A stretch of 64,000 nucleotides of DNA from Spodoptera frugiperda (lineage: Eukaryota > Arthropoda > Insecta > Lepidoptera > Noctuidae), in assembly GCF_023101765.2 (NCBI RefSeq), contig NC_064230.1:5084001-5148000 (forward strand). The letters are read 5' to 3'. Made by a program: the position numbers and the translations under genes. Below, piece after piece: positions 9,923 to 22,300 of this stretch. Under the pieces are notes generated by a model, which was not told where the DNA came from, did no database searches, and was given only the letters and a program-made list of their open reading frames with translations. How positions within the stretch are numbered: position 1 is the first letter of the stretch; each line of letters starts with the position of its first letter.

Positions 9923-10377
9923 AGCTGGTCTCTTGTTCTTTACAATAAGTTTCTTGACGGTTGTCTTCGATACAACGTTGACAGAACATATAGTACCCTG
10001 CTGTGCATGTGGCTACACACCACTGTGGAATACTGACTGGGTAGATGTCATAGCGTTTGTTGCCATTAAACTTAAAAACGTAATGATCAAATTGAATGAT
10101 ATATTTAGAGCGCCAAATGTCGACGCACACAATTAGAACATTAGTGGTTATTCATTTTTAGGTATAAAATAAATGTACAAAATATAGTGTTATGAATGTA
10201 TTATAGGATAATGTTGACATTTTAAAAGCAACTATTTAAAGAATAGTTGCTGAATATTAAACTACAAACGAGTTAGTGATTACAACCATAATAAATAGAC
10301 AAGCATCATTGAGGCTTTCGTAGAAGAAAACGGAAATATTGGAGACAATATGTAGGTACTCCAGTTGACGAGAACTA

Positions 10378-10721
10378 GTTTCTTGATGGTTGTCTTCGAT
10401 ACAACGCTTGTATAATATATCAATTACGAAACAAGGGGAGAAAATTACTTGGAAATACTGATTGAGTCAACCTCATCGGGCACCATATGTGATATGGGCC
10501 TCGTTGAACAAATTCATTGGAGTTCCAACGTTTGGGGAAAGAGTTGTTTGTTCTGAATATATTAATATTGGCATTTATTAATTGAATATGAATATCAATA
10601 TAAAGAACTGCAGACAAAATGTTAAGATCCATATAATTACATAGATAAGACAATATAATTCACGCGACAAACATCGACGCACACAACTAGAACAAACTAG
10701 TCTGTCGCTACACTACTCAAC
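10378..10721 (+). ncRNA. Candidate structured unit, full length with end motif (344 bp)
   Basis: A complete unit with all linkers. H1 (GTTGT / ACAAC); ATTACGAAAC; GGAAATACTGATTGAGT; hairpin CCATAT 10483-10488, GTG, ATATGG 10492-10497; hairpin CCAA 10525-10528, CGT, TTGG 10532-10535, followed directly by GGAAA. Then a variable AT-rich part, AGACAATATAATTCACGCGA, and the end motif GACGCACACAACTAG at about 10676. The CCAA / TTGG stem sits where other units have CCACTT / AAGTGG, again followed by GGAAA. Very similar units start at 14171 and, in part, 17760. Confidence 0.42.
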
Positions 10722-13451
10722 GTTTCTTACTGGTTGTCTTCGCTACAACATTAATAAATACAATATATTTATGTCGCACGTAATAACGACAAAGACAAAA
10801 CGGAGAATGCTTCGTAACTGTACTCCTGTTTGGATTAATGTTACTGTACGTATATAATGGCAATACAAAACGTTTCTTGACGGTTGTCTTTGACAGAGAC
10901 CTTTTTCATATTACACACATGAAATATTGAGAGTTGGAACATAGATATTCTGTGTATAACGACCACTTTAGTATCGTTCTAAGCGGGGAAATTGTCGTTG
11001 TACCTATATCGCATCAAGACATTCCTAGAAATGATGACCGATGTATCTCGTATGTCATGTTAAATATGTAAACGTTTTATCAGGACGGGCTTTGGAACCC
11101 AAGATCAAAAAAATAGATGGAAATACAGACAATATAATTCATACGACATATATCGACGCACACACAAGTCCGTATATAGTGAACATTTGCCACAGTAGCA
11201 GTCAGTAATATTGTCTCTGAGACATGGAACAATGCACAGGTTCTAATGGAAATTCGGAGACGGACAATTTGAGAAATTAGAATCTTTAAAATAATATATT
11301 CTTTCGATTATTCCATAGGAACCAAAGGAATACAGCTTCAAATTTAAGTTTATACATAACTAAATGAAGTTTCTTGATAGTTGTCTTCGATACAACTCTT
11401 TTACAATATATCAATCATGAAATGAGGGAAAATACAAGTAACCCTACAATGTAGATTATATAAAGAGTTTCTTAATGGTTGTCTTCGACACAATTCTTAT
11501 GTTTTGAACATAAGTGGGAAATATTAAAACGCAGTTGTTTACATGCGTATTTTAGTTCGTAATAGAAATCATTTTTGAAAATGACTGCAACATCGATATT
11601 GACTATCTAGTTGTTACATGGACATACGCAGATACATAAGTTTCTTGACGGTTGTGTTCAATACGATACAACTCTCTTACAATATTTCAAATGAGAGGAA
11701 AACACACTTGGAAGTAGGTACTGATTGAGTACCTTATTGGGAAAATTCATTGAATTTCCAAAATTTACTGTCCACTTACAACACAGACAAAGACAAAACG
11801 GAGAATGCTTCATAACTATACTCCTATTTGGAATAATGTTGCTGTACGTATATAATGGCAATACAAAACGTTTCTTGACGGTTGTCTTTGACAGAGACCT
11901 TTTTCATATAATCATTAAAACGCTTTTATTAGGTCGACCTGTATGTGTGTAACTATGTAAACAAGTCTAAGAAAACTAATTTAACCATCTTCTAAAGACC
12001 GTAGCGTTATGGAAATTGGCAGTTGTATGTGATGTTGCAGACAATACAATAATATGGTACCGTCGAGCTGATCTGGTGATGGAGCCGGAAGATATGAACT
12101 GGAACTCCGGTATTGATGACGACATATATATCGACGCACACACAAGTCCGTGTATAGTGAACATTTGCCACAGTAGCAGTCAGTAATATTGTCTCTGAGA
12201 CATGGAACAATGCACACGTTCTAATGGAAAGGAACCACGGAGTAATCCATTTTGTACATTTCAAAGATTATAAGTTTCCTGACGGTTGTCACATTCAAAG
12301 TGAGACGTAGAACATTTCAAACACCTTCTCGTGTTATAAACTCAATATTATGAAAATTGTATTTGTACAATTATGTTCTAAAAATATATTCCAAAGCTCA
12401 TGGCCTTGGAACATCAGACCATAACCATACGCAAGAAAATACAAAGTACTACAAACTACTTGGACATACAAAGTCAGTCTCATCGAGCGCCTGAATGCGG
12501 AGTTGAGAAAAATGAAATTAATTGAGATAAATGAAGACAATATAATTCACGCGACAAATATCGACGCACACAATTAGAACAAGTACGGTTGATGGTTTAT
12601 CTATATTTGTCTATAGCCCCCAATAACATGTAGAGAGGTCCAGAGAAAATCATAACTTCACGAACGGAAATTTGCTCCACAGTCTATATAAATAGTTTCT
12701 TGACGGTTGTCTTCGATACAACACTCATGTTGTAATCATGCAACATGTAGGAAAGAGTAGTAAGTAGCTGGAGCCACCGACTACTTGGAAATAGGTACTG
12801 ATTAGGTGGCTCTCATCCAAACTCCTTTATTATTACATCGTTACGAGTAGATGACATTGTTTGAACACGCCTCCTGGATCCATAACTACGTACTCATGCA
12901 CCAAGTACCGACACGTACTGCTAGTAGACACATTGAACACCACGGCCAATCAAAGAAAATGATCATTTAACATCCATACACTATCTGACAAGTTACTTGA
13001 CGGTTGTCTTCGATACAAGTTTGAAAGATAACTTTGTAGAATAAGTCTCATTGCGCCTAAATGTGGCATTGAAAGTGAGACGTGGAACATTTAATGATTA
13101 CATGAAACTCTCAATATCAATATTCTATACGTATTTTGTATATCATGTTAAATATCGACTCTCTTATAATATTTCAAATGAGAGAAAAATATATATAATT
13201 GTCGAAATATTATTACAGCATTAGGTATTGGTACCTAAATCAATTGGTTTCTTGCCGGTTGTCCTCGATACAAGTATGACAAATGTTTCATACAATTGAA
13301 CTAATATGTTCACAGGAAACATTCAATACTCTAATATACATTTTATTGGAATATTTGTCGGGATTAATCCCGATATATTGCTTTACTAATGAAGAAGTAA
13401 ACTTGTCTGCTAGCTTCACGAACTAATGAGTTTCTTGACGGTTGTCTTCGA

Positions 13452-13570
13452 TACAAGATTTAAGCCTCGTCTCCACTAGGAACATTTGTCGAGCGACATG
13501 TGTCCCCAGAGACATCGGGCGATGTCGGGCGACGTCGGGCAACATCGCCCGATGTATGTCAGCATATTGG
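13452..13570 (+). mobile_element. GC-rich foldback fragment, possibly a MITE end
   Basis: A G+C-rich segment in AT-rich array, containing ACATCGGGCGATGT and, 16 bp later, its reverse complement ACATCGCCCGATGT. Between them is CGGGCGACGTCGGGCA. It follows the array word 'gatacaagatttaa', which elsewhere (21896) continues into ordinary AT-rich array. A near-identical copy is at 34138-34256 inside the duplicated segment. No terminal repeat plus target duplication could be set, so it may be a truncated element. Confidence 0.4.
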
Positions 13571-15287
13571 ATGATGATGGGGTATTCAGCATACATAAAA
13601 TACAATATTGTAATTGATACGACAAATATCGACGCACACAATTAGAACAAGCGTGAAGCTCATTCGATGGCTATAAGACACAAGACACAGACAGAGGACA
13701 TAGTTCATGGAGTCTGATTGAGCCGAACTATTCATTCTTTGGACAGTCTGTTGTATAGACTATGTAAAGAGTTTCTTTCTATGTTCACATGTTTATAATA
13801 TAAAATAGAAAAGTCACGTAGAACAACTTCTGCACGTAGAACAGTTAGTTCTAAATAGGGAAAATGTTGTTTTATAAACTTTTTTGAAGGCATTATTTTA
13901 TAGCTGTAGCAGTATCAGTAAAAAATTGCAATAGAAGTTTCCAGACACGAGTTTCTTGACGGTTGTTCCTCGACAGAACTCATATACAATACTGGTAAGA
14001 CAAATATCGACGCACACAGTTAGAACAAGCACGGCGGACGGTACTTTGTTAAATAACTTTGAATAAGTGGGAAATTACAAATATTCTTGTAGTCTGAATA
14101 TTTGTATACATTCCGAGATTTATGCACTTCCGAGAGATAATTGTATAAAGATGTCACGAATGTATTTGTAGTTTCTTGACGGTTGTCTTCGATACAACGC
14201 TAGTGTATATCAATTACGAAACAAGGGGAGAATATGAAAATACTGATTGAGTCAACCTCATCGGGCACCATATGTGATATGGGCCTCGTTGAACAAATTC
14301 ATTGGAGTTCCAACGTTTGGGGAAACAGTTGTTTGTTCACAATATATTAATATTGGCATTTATTAATTGATTATGAATAACAATAAGACACACTGAAAAT
14401 TGAGGACAATTACATAGATAAGACAATATAATTCACGCGACAAACATCGACGCACACAACTAGAACAAACTAGTCTGTCGCTACACTACTCAACGTTTCT
14501 TACTGGTTGTCTTCGCTACAACTTTAATAAATACAATATATATATGTCGCACGTAATAACGACAAAGACAAAGCGGGGAATGCTTCATAACTATAATCCT
14601 GTTTGGAATAATGTTGCTGTACGTACTTATATAATGGCAATACAAAACGTTTCTTGACGGTTGTCTTTGACAGAAACCTTTTTCATATTACACACATGAA
14701 ATATTGAGAGTTGGGACATAGATATTCTGTGTATACGACCACTTTAGTATCGTTCTAAGTGGGGAAATTGTCGTTGTACCTATATCGCATCAAGACGTTC
14801 CTAGAAATGATGACCGATGTATCTCGTATGTCAAACGTTTTATCAGGACGGGCTTTGGAACCCAAGATATGAATATGGAAGAAACAATACAGACAATATA
14901 ATTCATACGACATATATCGACGCACACACAAGTCCGTATATAGTGAACATTTGCCACAGTAGCAGTCAGTAATATTGTGTCTGAGACATGGAACAATGCA
15001 CAGGTCCGAATGGGAAGTAAAGATGGGACAGTACATTTTGAACATTTCAAAGGTTATATTAAGTTTCTTGGCGGTTGTCTTCGACACAAATAATTAAAGA
15101 ATGTCTTTAGTACCCTACAACATACGTCGATATTATGTAGACTTAAGAAAAATACTTTCTCAATTTGTTTCTTGGCGGTTGTCTTCGATACAACGTTGAC
15201 AGAACATAATAATATGTACGATAGTGTGCTTGAAAGCAACAAATCTGTCATTTTCAGATACATATATTCTAATACGTGATAATATAC

Positions 15288-16432
15288 TGAAAAGGATATC
15301 TTGTGTAGAACGACCGTAGAGCAGCATCCTCCTCCTCAGTCGTACATTCTTGACAGAATGCTCGTGGTTGACAATGATGCATTTCCCTGGATATCGTAGC
15401 TCTCGCGATGTGCCTCCACTTATTGATATCTTCACCCGTAACCCTGGGCACGGGTTCCGCGTTATACCCCGCAGGACTGGGTCCCTGCTGAACTTCGCCA
15501 TCTACACACTCCGGCCTACTGAAGTGTAAGATGCCCACCCCCGCGACATGGACGCGCCAGACAGGAATTGCCCAAGTGGAGAGTAGAGAAGGTGACTCTA
15601 CTCCCCCCAGGGCCGAGTTAATGCCTTTGGGTGTGGGATCATACACGCCCGTGTATGATCCCACACCCAAAGGCTTAACACTACCACTACTACAAATATA
15701 AATAAAACAAAATTCAGTAGTTGTATCTTGTAAATACAAATTCTAGAATACATTTATGTACTCGCCATTACAGGGCATTTTGTCCGTATGAGATATATTT
15801 TATTTAAAAGATACATCAACATTACACAGTTCTCTCCTCACTCGGACATATTTTACATAGTATAAAGTAAGTTTGTCTTAAAACTACATTAGAGTACATT
15901 AGTACTATACATTTTGTGAAAAGATCGACAGAAACACATAATTAAAAAATCATGACAAATATTTTTATGAAGAAAACTTACTTTCCCATACATTTTGACG
16001 CATGTCACACAGAGACAAGACTAATTTCCATTATGTACGTTTAACAAAAAACAAATGACATGTCAGTGACGTCATGCACAAAATGACAAGGACAGAAACA
16101 TCGTATTCTCTTTCTAAATCCATTAACGGCGCATTCCAATAAACTACCGATCGGTAAATTTGCTTACGAGCCGTAGAATTTTGACACAATTTGTATGGAG
16201 CTTATGTCAAAATTCTACGGCTCGTAAGCAAATTTACCGATCGGTAGTTTATTGGAATGAGCCGTTACTGAACTTTCTTTGGTCCAACACAAATAAAAAA
16301 CAATTGACATGTCATTGACGTCAGACCCGAAATGACAAGGGCAGAAACATGTATGTTATTGTTGTCTCTTTTTAATGGATATGTAGAATTACCTTTACTC
16401 TCTAGCGATGATTTACATAACAATACAATGAA
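15288..16432 (+). repeat. GC-rich module, copy 2, with full tail and a MITE insertion
   Basis: The core (about 15290-15690) contains the GAGTAGAG / CTCTACTC stem. It uniquely has a 24-bp perfect inverted repeat (15623-15646 / 15651-15674, spacer GCCC) where other copies have only a short GGGCGTG / CACACCC stem. The tail carries the TGACGTCA-containing stretch twice (near 16068 and 16316), separated by a MITE. It ends at the TTGATAG-type H1 (16433). Confidence 0.85.
16126..16265. mobile_element. Foldback MITE with TA target duplication
   Basis: A 140-bp near-perfect palindrome. Terminal repeats read ACGGC(G/T)CATTCC, and about 55 bp of each arm pair perfectly around a loop of about 18 bp. TA flanks both sides (16124-16125 and 16266-16267). 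The related tails at 39980 and 58685 read through this point without it ('ccatttactg'). TA duplication suggests mobilisation by a Tc1/mariner-superfamily transposase. It has no coding capacity. Confidence 0.85.
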
Positions 16433-18524
16433 GTTTCTTGATAGTTGTCTTCGATACAACTCTTTTACAATATTTCAATCATAAAATGAGGGAAATACAA
16501 GTAACCCCACAATGTAGATTATTTAAAGAGTTTCTTAATTCTTATGTTTTAAACATAAGTGGGAAATATTAAAGAGTAGTTGTTTGTGAGACTACAAACT
16601 ACTTGGAAACTACAAACTACGTGAGAGTAGCTTTGACTAAAGTGGCTTACTTTTACTCAAAAGCCAGGCTTATTTTTGTATTACAGCAAAATTTCAAGCG
16701 TCAAACATCGACACACACAATTAGAACAAACAAGTCCGTTGCATACTAGACTAAGCAACGAATTTCTTTACGTTTCGTAATCAATTGAATCTTGGACTAT
16801 ACCTGTAGAACGCCCAGTTTTAATGACGTCATCATTAGAGAAATAGTTTCCCACAAGCTCCTGTATGGAGACATACATTTATATCGAAATTCTTGTTTTA
16901 CATCTCCTCAATCCTGAGATTCCTAAAATGATAATATGATGGGAAGCAAACAAATTGTCAAGACGATTGCTCTAGTTCAAGCCTGATAATTTTTGTGTAT
17001 TTTATTTTCAATTTTATTGTGTTTCTTGACGGTTGTCCTTCGATACAACTCTAATACAATACTTTGACCGTGAAATATGTAGCGATCATTTTAAGTGGGG
17101 AAATTCTTGTTCATATTACGTCAAGGCGTTCTTAGAAAGACTTTAATGGGCATGTATCCCTAAATTATGATTAGTATTATTTTAATTAATACCATCGTTC
17201 TAACATTTCTAATACCGTTACTAATAAATATTAGTTCAGGGTATCCATCAGACGATACCCTGAACAGTGTAGACCGTAGACGTTTAAATGCTGGGGGGAT
17301 ACCAATACAATTATAGAGACACACTTTAGTAGAATGAACGAGTTTCTTGACGGTTGTCTTCGATACAAACTTACAGACTCACTGAGCATAACAGTTTCAT
17401 TACACGAAATGCACAAATTTTGGAAATGATCATAAATATTAGTGTTCCGTCACTTTTGTATGAATAAACAGCCCATAGAGAAGAATCATTTCATGAATCA
17501 GAAAATAATTCATGCGACCAGCACCCAAGAAAATGACAATATTTAGGTACTCCAGTTGACGAGAACTAGTTTCTTGACGGTTGTCTTCGATACAACTTGT
17601 AGAGTTTCGTATTATTTAAATACGTAGGAAACATTTGAGACTGCAAACTAATTGCAGGTACTGACTAGGTCATGTCAGTCTGAAACATCCGTGGAACTTG
17701 TATATTTCATTATCAGTTTAAATATTGATAGGAATGGCCACGTGAAACGACATTTTTTTTGGAGTTCCAACGTTTGGGGAAACAGTTGATTGTTTACAAT
17801 ATATTTATACTGGCATTTATTAATTGAATATAAATATCAATTAGACGAACTGGATTCAATGTTAAAATTAATTTTCTAATTCACGCGACAAACATCGACG
17901 CACACAACTAGAACAAACTAGTCTGTCGCTACACTACTCAACGTTTCTTACTGGTTGTCTTCGCTACAACTTTAGTAAATACAATATATTTATGTCGCAC
18001 GTAATAACGACAAAGACAAAGCGGAGAATGCTTCGTAACTGTAATCCTATTTGGGATAATATTGCTGTACGTATATAATGGCAATACAAAACGTTTCTTG
18101 ACGGTTGTCTTTGACAGAGAACTTTTTCATATTACACGCATGAAATATTGAGAGTTGGAACATAGATATTCTGTGTATAACGACCACTTTAGTATCGTTC
18201 GTTTCTAGAAATGATGACCGATGTATCTCGTATGTCAAACGTTTTATCAGGACAGGCTTTGAAACCCAAGATATGAATATGGAAGAAAACTTACAGACAA
18301 TATAATTCATACGACGTATATCGACACACACAAAAGTCCGTATATAGTGAACATTTGCCACAGTAGCAGTCAGTAATATTGTCTCTGAGACATGGAACAA
18401 TGCACAGGTTCTAATGGAAAAGTACAACGGAGTAATCCATTTTGTACATTTCAAAGATTATATTAAGTTGTTCTTTGGTGTGACATAAATATCTGAATAC
18501 ATATTTCATATCACATGAAATACT
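16433..18524 (+). repeat. Hairpin-unit array, block 4
   Basis: No gene. H1 modules start at 16433, 17021, 17342, 17569, 17943 and 18093; a shortened one is at 16530, and one reduced to 'aagttgttctttggtg' is near 18466. The 17342 unit recurs near 46782 and 50562. The 17890-18460 stretch is the same higher-order segment as 4130, 10680 and 14460. End motifs lie near 16705, 17896 and 18325. Confidence 0.88.
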
Positions 18525-19393
18525 GAAAAGGATATCTTGTGTAGAACGACCGTAGAGTAGCATCCTCCTCCTCAGTCGTACATTCTTGACAGAATGCTCG
18601 TGGTTGACAACGATGCATTTTCCCTGGATATTGTAGCTCTCGCGATGTGCCTCCACTTGTTGAAGTCTTCACCCGTAACCCTGGGCACGGGTTCCGCGTT
18701 ATACCCCGCAGGACTGGGTCCCTGCTGAACTTCGCCATCTACACACTCCGGCCTACTGAAGTGTAAGATGCCCACCGCCGCGACATGGACGCGCCAGACA
18801 GGAATTGCCCAAGTGGAGAGTAGAGAAGGTGACTCTACTCCCCCCAGGGCCGAGTTAATGGGCGTGTATGATTCCACACCCAAAGGCTTAATACTACCAC
18901 TACTACAAATATAAATAAAACAACATTCAGTTGTTGTATCTTGTTAATACTTATTCTAGAATACATTTATGTACTCGCCATTACAGGGCATTTTGTCGAT
19001 ACGAAATATATTTTATTTAAAAGATACATCAACATTACACAGTTCTCTCCTCACTCGGACATATTTTACATAGTACAAAGTAAGTTTGTGTTAAAACTAC
19101 TAGAGTACATTAGTACTTTACATTTTGCGAAAAGATCGACACAAACACTTTATTAAAAAATCATGACAAATATTTTTATGAAGAAAACTTACTTTCCCAT
19201 ACATTTTGACGCATGTCACACAGAGACAAGACTAATTTCCATTATGTACGTTTAACAAAAACCAAATGACATATCAGTGACGTCATGCAAAAAATGACAA
19301 GGACAGAAACATGTATGTTATTGTTGTCTTTTTTTAAAGGAGATATAGAATTACCTTTAGTCTCTAGCGATGATTTACATAACAATACAATGA
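18525..19393 (+). repeat. GC-rich module, copy 3, with full tail
   Basis: Core about 18530-18910, then the tail: 'acattacacagttctctcctcactcgg', the 'aaaagatcgacacaaac' stretch, a TGACGTCA site near 19278, and the final 'gatttacataacaatacaatg' before H1 at 19394. It serves as the uninterrupted reference for the Helitron insertion points at 24651 and 25184. A 1-bp indel in the 'gcatttt-ccc' run shifts the minus-strand frame relative to copies 1 and 2. Confidence 0.85.
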
Positions 19394-22300
19394 AGTTTCT
19401 TGATAGTTGTCCTTCGATACAACTTGAACAATATTTTGTATAACAAGTCTCACTGGGAATGAATATGGGATTGTCTTCTAAGACAATATGAGAAATTAGA
19501 ATCTATAAAATAATATATACTTTCGATTATTCCGTGATAACCAAAGGAATAATACAGCTTAAAATTTAAGTTTATACATAACTAAATGAAGTTTCTTGAT
19601 AGTTGTCTTCGATACAACTCTTTTACAATATATCAATCATGAAATGAGGGAAAATACAAGTAACCCTACAATGTAGATTATTTAAAGAGTTTCTTAATGG
19701 TTGTCTTCGACACAATTCTTATGTTTTGAACATAAGTGGGAAATATTAAAACGCAGTTGTTTACACGCGTATTTTAGTTCGTAATAGAAAACATTTTTGA
19801 AAATGAATGTAACATCGATATAGACTACCTAGTTGTTACATGAACATACACAGATACATAAGTTTCTTGACGGTTGTGTTCAATACGATACAACTATTTA
19901 ACAATATTTCAAATGAGAGGGAAACACACTTGGAAGTAAGTACCGATTGAGTACCTTATCGGGAAAATTCATTGAATAACAATTGAAACATGAATACTTT
20001 AGTAACGTTCTGAATGTGGAAATACATAGTCATCCCACAGTGCTCACACATTTGTAGAATACAACATGATACTGCAGTTTGTACATGATAGTACTACAAG
20101 TACAGTTCAATCAATAGATGACCAATTACACGATAACTTACTCGAAGATTACCTATTGGATGACATTATTGCAACAAGTTTCTTGACGGTTGTCTTCGAT
20201 ACAACTCCAACTAGAGTTTAGTACAACGCTAATCACTAGACAATAGTGACTGGAGACGTGGAGAATGTGACGAGTATGGAGTAATATTGACACAAACAAT
20301 AACAACTACAACGATCCACGAATTATTAATGGCGACTAATGAGTTCCTTGGCGGTTGTCTTCTTTACTTAGAATTGGTTGAATTTACTTCCAAGAACATT
20401 TGACACGACATGAATCGAACATGCAACATCGTTGTACGAGTACCTACCGAACTATTGACAAAATATCGACGCACACCCCACAGAGCGCACACAATACTCA
20501 TTGTACGAGTAATTGTTAAACAACTCCGAGCAATGATACTGAGAAGGAATTACAAATATCTTGAAGCCTCTGAGGCAAAGTACTTATTTATATATCGATA
20601 TGTGCCTAACCTCTTCTATACTGAGCCGCACTCTTACAGATCTTGGAAGAAATACACCCAGTCAATACTTTCAAACATCGACACACACAGCTAGAACTAG
20701 CAGACTCTTGTCTTCGACACAATTCTTATGTTTTAAACATAAGTGGGAAATATTAAAGAGTAGTTGTTTGTGAGACTACAAACTACTTGTACACTGAGTA
20801 ATTAAATATGGAATTACCACATAGAACGACAAATAGTTTCACAGTGGGGACATAGTCTTTTGTAAATATCCCGTCATTTCCAATACGAAATATACAGTCC
20901 AGTACCTAATAATATGTCAACACACGAGACAGTGGACATCGACTCGGACGCATTCGAAGAGTTTGAGAATATTTAAAGTTGTGATTCCGCACATTGACAA
21001 AGCTATGGGATCCCGCGATAATGCGGGATACATCGAAACACTGACACATATAGCTAGAACTAGCACACACTATGTGTTCAAAATATAATCTTTTAAAATA
21101 TAATCTATATGCATAGATCCTGGGGCTCAATGACATAATTTCTACATTAAATACGTTTTTATCAATTAACATTTCTATATAAAGACTTAACCCACATTTA
21201 TAATTAATCATTTAACTTCATAGACTACTCAATAAGTTTCTTGACGGTTGTCTTTGATACAGTTTTGTAATACTTTTCGTACTACGTAAACACGTAGAAA
21301 ACGGTTGAAGAGAATTTTCAATAAACAGTATTGTACATTGTAACCTCCACGTTCTAAGTGGAACAATAGTTGTTTTAATTCTAAAATATGATGTTGATAT
21401 CACAATCGAGTGATAAATCCTTACAAGCTGACTATACTTGTATCTTAGACGAAGACATCGACAAAATTAAAATCGACGTCAGCTAGAACTAGCGCTAGAC
21501 AGTTGATTGTCAAATTACTTTAAATTACTGAGACAGTATGTTAACACAGATTGACAGAGGGAGATGTAAATATTTTAAACGAGATCAACGTTTGTTACAT
21601 CTTTACTGGATACCATTTGTCGAGGTACTACCACCTTCATCAAACATTAAGGACAATTGTGTTTCTTGAAAAATAATGTATCAGAGATATTGTAAAAAAC
21701 ATTTTTTGAAAAGAGTAACGATGGAGTTTCTTGCTCGTTCTTCTCCATTCGAAGCAACACTTTGGAACGAGCGCCTAGCTTCACTAACAGACAGACTGAC
21801 GGACAATTCAATTTGACGTTTCAAAAGTGCCTAATTTAGGATTAATTGAAATAAATGCTTTGACTTTGACTTTGACTTTGATGGTTGTATTCGATACAAG
21901 ATTTAAGATGCTTTAACATTATGTGACTAATATAACCTCTTTATTATTTAACTTACGAATACGAAGTTTGTTATAATACTTACGTATACCAGCGGAATAT
22001 TCAACATACATAAAATACAATATTGTAATTGATATGACAAATATCGACGCACACAATTAGAACAAGCGTGAAGCTCATTCGATGGCTATAAGACACAAGA
22101 CACAGACAGAGGACATAGTTCATGGAGTCTGATTGAGCCGAACTATTCATTCTTTGGACAGTCTGTTGTATAGACTATGTAAAGAGTTTCTTTCTATGTT
22201 CACATTTTTATAATACAAAATAGAAAAGTCATATAGAAGAACAATTTAATTGAAAAATTGCATAAGAAGTTTCCAGACACGAGTTTCTTGACGGTTGTTC

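Larger units (their letters stand above)
5906..9948 (-). mobile_element. CR1/Jockey-group LINE with FP-type ORF1, nearly full length
   Basis: A non-LTR retrotransposon on the minus strand with two ORFs in the usual order. Its 3' UTR ends in a TTTA repeat at about 5908-5938 (TAAA units on the element strand), as in CR1/Jockey-group LINEs rather than poly(A). Both flanks are array sequence that is continuous at 63480-63560, where 'catttcatag' leads within about 15 bases to 'aataagtttcttg'. I could not identify a target-site duplication. ORF1 is open up to the junction without an upstream ATG, so the 5' end is probably slightly truncated. Confidence 0.9.
9949..15287 (+). repeat. Hairpin-unit array, block 3
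   Basis: No gene. H1 modules start at 9949, 10378, 10722, 10872, 11369, 11467, 11640, 11870, 12273, 12695, 12992, 13247, 13430, 13951, 14171, 14494, 14649, 15063 and 15167; 13771 is degenerate. End motifs (GACGCACACA type) lie near 10123, 10674, 11155, 12133, 12564, 13630, 14009, 14449 and 14919. The 12695-13650 stretch is a close duplicate of 33383-34340. The 11369-11930 stretch recurs near 19591-19990 and 61000-61360. A 10722-10872 unit of only 150 bp shows that some units are shortened forms. Confidence 0.9.

Noticed and set aside
15269..15739. A 156-codon minus-strand frame over the GC-rich module, repeated in shorter form in all ten copies
   Set aside because: Copies differ by single-base indels and a partial-codon insertion, the start varies, no domain is recognised, and the DNA shows compensated hairpins. 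Treated as non-coding.
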